Assembly: GCA_964647255.1 (NCBI GenBank) | Contig: CAZYGI010000122.1 | Location: 1-8,157, forward strand | Origin: CAWJEL01 sp964647255 | Lineage (GTDB): Bacteria > Chloroflexota > Anaerolineae > CG2-30-64-16 | Length of the DNA: 8,157 nucleotides | Direction of reading: 5' to 3' | Shown here: positions 4,669-8,157 of the stretch, piece after piece | Numbering within the stretch: the stretch's first letter is position 1 | Layout: every line of letters begins with the position of its first letter | Program-made: the position numbers and the translations under genes | The notes under the pieces: model-generated | Told to the model about the DNA's origin: nothing | The model's database searches: none | What the model saw: only the letters and a program-made list of their open reading frames with translations

Positions 4669-7600
4669 CTAGAAGCGCTGCTGGAGCTCCCACATCCGCC
4701 GGAAAAGCCCCTCCTGGCCCATCAGCGCAGTGTAACTGCCGCGCTCGACGATGCGGCCCCGGTTCAACACCAGGATTTGATCGGCCTGTGCCAGCCCCGA
4801 CAGACGATGGGTGATGAGCAGAACTGTGCGCCCGGCCATGAGGGTCTGGATCCCCGCCAGGAGCTCGCGTTCGGTCGTCGCATCCAGGTTCGCCGTCGGT
4901 TCATCGAGGATGAGGAGCGGTGCGTCCCGCAACAGGGCGCGGGCGACGGCCAGCCGTTGGCGCTCGCCGCCGCTGAGGCGCAAGCCCTGCTCGCCGATCC
5001 AGGTGTCGTAGCCTTGCGGCAGGGCAGCGATGGTGTCGTGGATTTGCGCGGCCCGGGCCGCGGCCTCGATGTCGGTCTGTGTTGCATCCGGTCGCGCCAG
5101 GCGCAGGTTCTCACGCACGGTGGCGTTGAACAGATGCGTCTCCTGGGCGACGACGCCGATCCGTGCGCGCACTTCGGCGGGCGCCATCTCCCCCAGATCG
5201 CGGCCGTCCAACTCGATCGTCCCGGACTCATGCTCCCAGAAACGCAGCAGGACATTCGCCAGCGAGGATTTCCCTGCGCCGCTAGGCCCCACCACCGCCA
5301 CCCGGCTGCCCGCGGGAATCGCAAAGCTCACATCGTCAAGCGCCAACGGCTCGCCCGGCCCGTATCGCATCCGCACGGCGTTGAAGGATACGGCCACGGG
5401 GCCACGGGGCGGTGCGGCGGATTCTCCGTGTCGCCGTGTCTCCGCATCCCCGCGCCCCTGCGCCCCCGCGTCGCCCACAATCTCAAACAGCCGCCGCGCG
5501 GCGGCCAGGCTGCTCTCCAGGAAGGTCGCCGCGGCGGGCAGGGGCAGGACCGCCTCGAAGCTGGCCGCGGTCGCCAACGCCAGGACGGCCAGGCTGACGC
5601 CCGCGATCTGGCCCTCGGCCACCAGCGGGATGGCGAGCGCGAGCACGGCAATCACTGCGAGGGAGGCTGACAGGTTGCCCAGCGCGGCCGGCAGCCCGCC
5701 GGTGAGCGTCATGCGCGCCTGTGCATCGCCCACCGCGGTGCTCAGCCGCTGAACGCTGGCCGCCTGCCGGGCATCCGCGCCGAACGCGATGAGATCGGCT
5801 GCGCCCTGGATCGTGTCCACCAACGCAACATTCAGCGCCGCACGTGACCGGGTCAGCCGGTCGCCCGGCCCGCGGCCGGCGATCTGGGCCAGAAGCGGCG
5901 CGATGATGCCGGCAAACGCCATGAAACCGAGCCCGGTCCACGCCAGCCGCGGTGAGAAGCTGCCGAGAAAGATCGCCAGGAGGCCCGCAGTCAGCGCGGC
6001 GACGAGCGGAGGCGCGACTGCGCGAAGGTAGAAGTTTTCCAGTGTGCCGATGTCGGCGACGATCCGGCTGAGCAGATCGCCGCTGTGGATTTGCGCCAGC
6101 CGGGCGGGCGCCAGCGGCTCAAGTTCAGCATAAAACCAGACCCGCAGCCGCGCCAGCACCCGGAACGTCACCTGGTGCGACACCAGCCGTTCGAGGTAGC
6201 GGAAGATGCCGCGAGCGATCCCGAAGAACCGCACCCCGACGATCGCGACCTGCAGCACAGCCACCGATGGTTGCAGCGCGGCCATCGAGATGATCCACGC
6301 CGAGGTCGCCATCAGCCCAAACCCGCTGCCCACGGTGACAAAGCCGAGCAGCACCGAGAGTGCGATCCAGGGCCAGAAGGGCGCAAGGAAGGAGAGCGTG
6401 GCGGGGAACGCGGAGCGAGGCGCGGGGGGCGTGGGGCGTGGAGCGTGGGGCGTGGAGCGGGGAGCGTTAGGGTTCGCTGGGCCCGCGTCGCCGCTTTGCG
6501 GCTCTTGCGCTGGCGCCACAACGCCTTCATTCTCCCACTCCCAGACTCCTACACACCTCCGCTCCTCCGCTCCTCCGCCCCCCCGTTCCCCCGCCGCCTC
6601 CAGCAGCCGGCGATACAGGCCGTCGTGCCCGATCAACTCCTCATGGGTGCCCGTCTCGGCCACGCGGCCGGCATCGAGCACGACGATGCGGTCGGCCAGG
6701 CGGACGGTGGCGAGCCGATGGGCGATGATCAGCGCGCTCCGGCCGGCCAGCAGGCGTTCGAGAGCGGCACGGATCGCCGCCTCGCTCTCCGCGTCGAGGT
6801 TGGCGGTTGCTTCGTCCAGGATCACCAGCGGCGCATCCACCAGGAACGCGCGCGCCAGCGCGATGCGTTGCGCCTGTCCGCCGCTGAGCCGGGCGCCGCG
6901 CTCGCCGAGAGGCGTGTCATATCCCTGGGGCAGCGCCCCGATGAAGCCATCCGCGTGCGCCGCGTGCGCTGCAGCCGCCACTTCAGCCGCGGTCGCTTCC
7001 GGCCGACCCAGGCGGATGTTGTCCAGCACGCTGGCGTTGAACAGATGCGGCCGTTGGGGCACCCAGGCGATGTTGAGGGTTGGGGGTTGGGGATCTACCG
7101 TGATGGCGCCCGATGTCGGCTGGATGAAACCCAGGAGCAGGTGCGCAAGGGTGCTCTTGCCAGCGCCGCTTGGCCCGACCAATGCGACCACCTCGCCGGG
7201 CCGGATCTCGAACGAGACGCCGTTCAGCGCTGGCCGGCCGCCGCCGTCGTAGGCGTAGGTGACGCCTTCGATGCGGAGGTGCGGGGGTGCGGCAGTGCGG
7301 CTGTGCTCCCCCGCAGCGGTGCGCTCTCTCCTCGGCTCCCCCGTTCCTTCGCTCCTCTGCTCCGCAGCCGGCGTCTCCAGCACCTCAAAAATGCGACGTG
7401 CGGCAGTCACCCCCGCGACGCCGGCATGGAAGCGCGTGCCCAGCAGGCGCAGCGGCAGGTAGAACTCCGGCGCCAGGATCAGCACGAAGAGCGCCTGTTC
7501 GAACGCCATCTTGCCGTACAGCAGCCGGAGGCCGATCTCCACCGCCACGACCGCGGTGCTGATCGTCCCGACCATCTCTAACACCAGCGCGGAGAGGAAC

Positions 7601-8157
7601 GCCACCCGCAGCACCTCGAGCGTTGCGTCCCGGTAGCGGTCGCTGATCCGGGCGATGACCGCGATCTGCTCGCGGCTGCGGTTGAACAGCTTGAGCGTGG
7701 TCAGCCCTTGCAGCACGTCCAGAAAATGCGCGCTCATCCGGCTGAGCGCGGTCCATTGGCGCCGCGTCACCGCATCGGCCAGGCTGCCGATCAGCATCAT
7801 GAAGACCGGGATCAGCGGCGCGGTTAGCAGCAGCACCAGGCCGGAGAGGAAGTCCAGGGGAAAGACGAAGGCCAGGAACGTGACGGGCACGATCACAGCC
7901 AGTGCCAGTTGGGGCAGGTACTGGCTGAAGTAGGCGTCCAGCGCCTCGATGCCCTCCACGGCTGTGTTGACCAGTTCCCCGGTGCGCTCGTCGCGGAGGC
8001 GGGTCGGGCCCAATGCCAGCAGGTGCCGGGTCAGCCGCTCGCGCAGGTCGGACTTCACGCGCACGGCGACCCGGTTCGCCATGATATCGCCGGCCCACAG
8101 GGCCAGGGCGCGGCCCACGGCCAGCGCGATCAGCGCCAGCAGCCATGGCCGGACATC
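4669..8157 (-). CDS. cydDC: Fused CydD-CydC ABC exporter (N-terminus beyond window)
   Basis: 1162 codons are open to the window edge; by comparison with CydD about 50-65 N-terminal residues are missing. Numbering is from the GTG-encoded residue at 8118. Order: CydD membrane domain (to ~247, with LALGPTRLRDERTGELVN and DAYFSQYLPQLALA), nucleotide-binding domain 1 (Walker A GPSGAGKST 315-323, signature LSGGQ 411-415, Walker B LVILDEATANLD 431-442, H-loop His467), CydC membrane domain (~573-880, GSGFGLMATSAWIISMAALQ), domain 2 (Walker A 944-952, LSGGE 1048-1052, Walker B 1068-1079, His1104). Both ATP sites look complete. In E. coli the separate CydD and CydC form an inner-membrane heterodimer needed for cytochrome bd assembly, described as exporting cysteine/glutathione and more recently linked to heme. 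No cydAB is in view. All three linkers (248-280, 509-571, 881-907) are low-complexity and encoded by short tandem repeats. Confidence 0.93.
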   Translation of the reverse strand, partial: DVRPWLLALIALAVGRALALWAGDIMANRVAVRVKSDLRERLTRHLLALGPTRLRDERTGELVNTAVEGIEALDAYFSQYLPQLALAVIVPVTFLAFVFPLDFLSGLVLLLTAPLIPVFMMLIGSLADAVTRRQWTALSRMSAHFLDVLQGLTTLKLFNRSREQIAVIARISDRYRDATLEVLRVAFLSALVLEMVGTISTAVVAVEIGLRLLYGKMAFEQALFVLILAPEFYLPLRLLGTRFHAGVAGVTAARRIFEVLETPAAEQRSEGTGEPRRERTAAGEHSRTAAPPHLRIEGVTYAYDGGGRPALNGVSFEIRPGEVVALVGPSGAGKSTLAHLLLGFIQPTSGAITVDPQPPTLNIAWVPQRPHLFNASVLDNIRLGRPEATAAEVAAAAHAAHADGFIGALPQGYDTPLGERGARLSGGQAQRIALARAFLVDAPLVILDEATANLDAESEAAIRAALERLLAGRSALIIAHRLATVRLADRIVVLDAGRVAETGTHEELIGHDGLYRRLLEAAGERGGGGAEERRCVGVWEWENEGVVAPAQEPQSGDAGPANPNAPRSTPHAPRPTPPAPRSAFPATLSFLAPFWPWIALSVLLGFVTVGSGFGLMATSAWIISMAALQPSVAVLQVAIVGVRFFGIARGIFRYLERLVSHQVTFRVLARLRVWFYAELEPLAPARLAQIHSGDLLSRIVADIGTLENFYLRAVAPPLVAALTAGLLAIFLGSFSPRLAWTGLGFMAFAGIIAPLLAQIAGRGPGDRLTRSRAALNVALVDTIQGAADLIAFGADARQAASVQRLSTAVGDAQARMTLTGGLPAALGNLSASLAVIAVLALAIPLVAEGQIAGVSLAVLALATAASFEAVLPLPAAATFLESSLAAARRLFEIVGDAGAQGRGDAETRRHGESAAPPRGPVAVSFNAVRMRYGPGEPLALDDVSFAIPAGSRVAVVGPSGAGKSSLANVLLRFWEHESGTIELDGRDLGEMAPAEVRARIGVVAQETHLFNATVRENLRLARPDATQTDIEAAARAAQIHDTIAALPQGYDTWIGEQGLRLSGGERQRLAVARALLRDAPLLILDEPTANLDATTERELLAGIQTLMAGRTVLLITHRLSGLAQADQILVLNRGRIVERGSYTALMGQEGLFRRMWELQQRF
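5423..5470. repeat. 8-bp short tandem repeats in the CydC membrane-ATPase linker
   Basis: Six degenerate octamers in register on the plus strand: TCTCCGTG, TCGCCGTG, TCTCCGCA, TCCCCGCG, CCCCTGCG, CCCCCGCG. They encode part of AQGRGDAETRRHGE between the CydC membrane domain and its ATPase domain. Since 8 is not a multiple of 3 the peptide does not repeat, so the periodicity belongs to the DNA. Confidence 0.75.
6405..6467. repeat. 7-bp short tandem repeats in the CydD-CydC junction linker
   Basis: Nine heptamers in register on the plus strand with consensus GGRGCGT: GGAACGC, GGAGCGA, GGCGCGG, GGGGCGT, GGGGCGT, GGAGCGT, GGGGCGT, GGAGCGG, GGAGCGT. On the coding strand they give the Pro/Arg/Ala-rich NAPRSTPHAPRPTPPAPRSA before the CydC half. 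Confidence 0.85.
6528..6599. repeat. 8-bp short tandem repeats in the CydD-CydC junction linker
   Basis: Nine degenerate octamers on the plus strand, including CATTCTCC, CACTCCCA, GACTCCTA, CACACCTC, two exact CGCTCCTC, CGCCCCCC and CGTTCCCC. They encode the linker following ATPase domain 1 (AAGERGGGGAEERRCVGVWE). They lie 60 bp from the heptamer array, so the junction holds two different repeat families. Confidence 0.8.
7271..7302. repeat. 8-bp short tandem repeats at the start of CydD ATPase domain
   Basis: Four octamers on the plus strand: ATGCGGAG, GTGCGGGG, GTGCGGCA, GTGCGGCT, with a partial fifth (GTGCTCCC). They encode the residues just before the first ATPase domain strand (HSRTAAPPHLRIEG). 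Confidence 0.75.
7322..7369. repeat. 8-bp short tandem repeats in the CydD membrane-ATPase linker
   Basis: Six degenerate octamers on the plus strand: CGCTCTCT, CCTCGGCT, CCCCCGTT, CCTTCGCT, CCTCTGCT, CCGCAGCC. They encode AAEQRSEGTGEPRRERT. This array is more decayed than the others, and its phase differs from the neighbouring array at 7271-7302. Confidence 0.6.

Noticed and set aside
4532..4693. N-terminal extension of SecG to 4693
   Set aside because: It would overlap the cydDC 3' end and the promoter; the 74-residue form matches SecG exactly in size.
6405..6599. Possible CRISPR array in the repeat-rich stretch
   Set aside because: Units are 7-8 bp and contiguous without spacers, and the stretch is inside an open coding frame.
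6085..7581. Plus-strand open frame of 498 codons opposite cydDC
   Set aside because: Antisense to conserved CydDC domains and rich in Arg/Gly/Pro/His; its length comes from high GC and the repeat arrays.

Overview
The window is GC-rich bacterial DNA in which every gene I can support is read from the minus strand, so transcription runs from position 8157 towards position 1. The content suggests a Chloroflexota bacterium (Chloroflexia-like). This rests on a small SecG followed by a family 5 solute-binding protein with an uncleaved-looking N-terminal anchor, an FtsB/DivIC-like gene close by, a fused CydDC exporter, and arrays of 7- and 8-bp GC-rich short tandem repeats of a kind I associate with that phylum. 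The taxonomic call is an inference from gene style; there is no marker gene such as 16S rRNA.

Layout in order of transcription: (a) 8157-4669, a fused CydD-CydC ABC exporter whose first ~50-65 residues lie outside the window. All three of its inter-domain linkers are made of short tandem DNA repeats. (b) A sigma70-type promoter in a 137-bp gap, then secG and a peptide-type ABC substrate-binding protein separated by one base (4531-2635). (c) A tRNA island, 2601-1834: tRNA-Leu(CAG), an FtsB/DivIC-like cell-division protein, initiator tRNA-fMet(CAT) and elongator tRNA-Met(CAT). Consensus promoters precede tRNA-Leu and tRNA-fMet, and a perfect hairpin closely follows each of these two tRNAs. (d) From about 1833 to 1, what looks like one end of an integrated mobile element: a tyrosine integrase with a complete catalytic set, then a soluble FtsK/SpoIIIE-type DNA translocase that runs off the window.

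Regions a-c look like chromosomal housekeeping genes: small-thiol or heme-linked export, protein secretion, solute binding, divisome and translation. Region d has the classic arrangement of an integrase just downstream of a tRNA 3' end and pointing away from it. The integrase start codon directly abuts a terminator-like hairpin whose 3' arm holds its likely Shine-Dalgarno sequence. The tRNA-Met at the junction has an unusual T loop (C where U55 is expected). The most interesting points are this junction and the repeat-built linkers of CydDC. I did not see a CRISPR array, a defence system or a clearly new multi-gene system within these 8 kb; an unusual system, if present, would lie further into the element beyond position 1.
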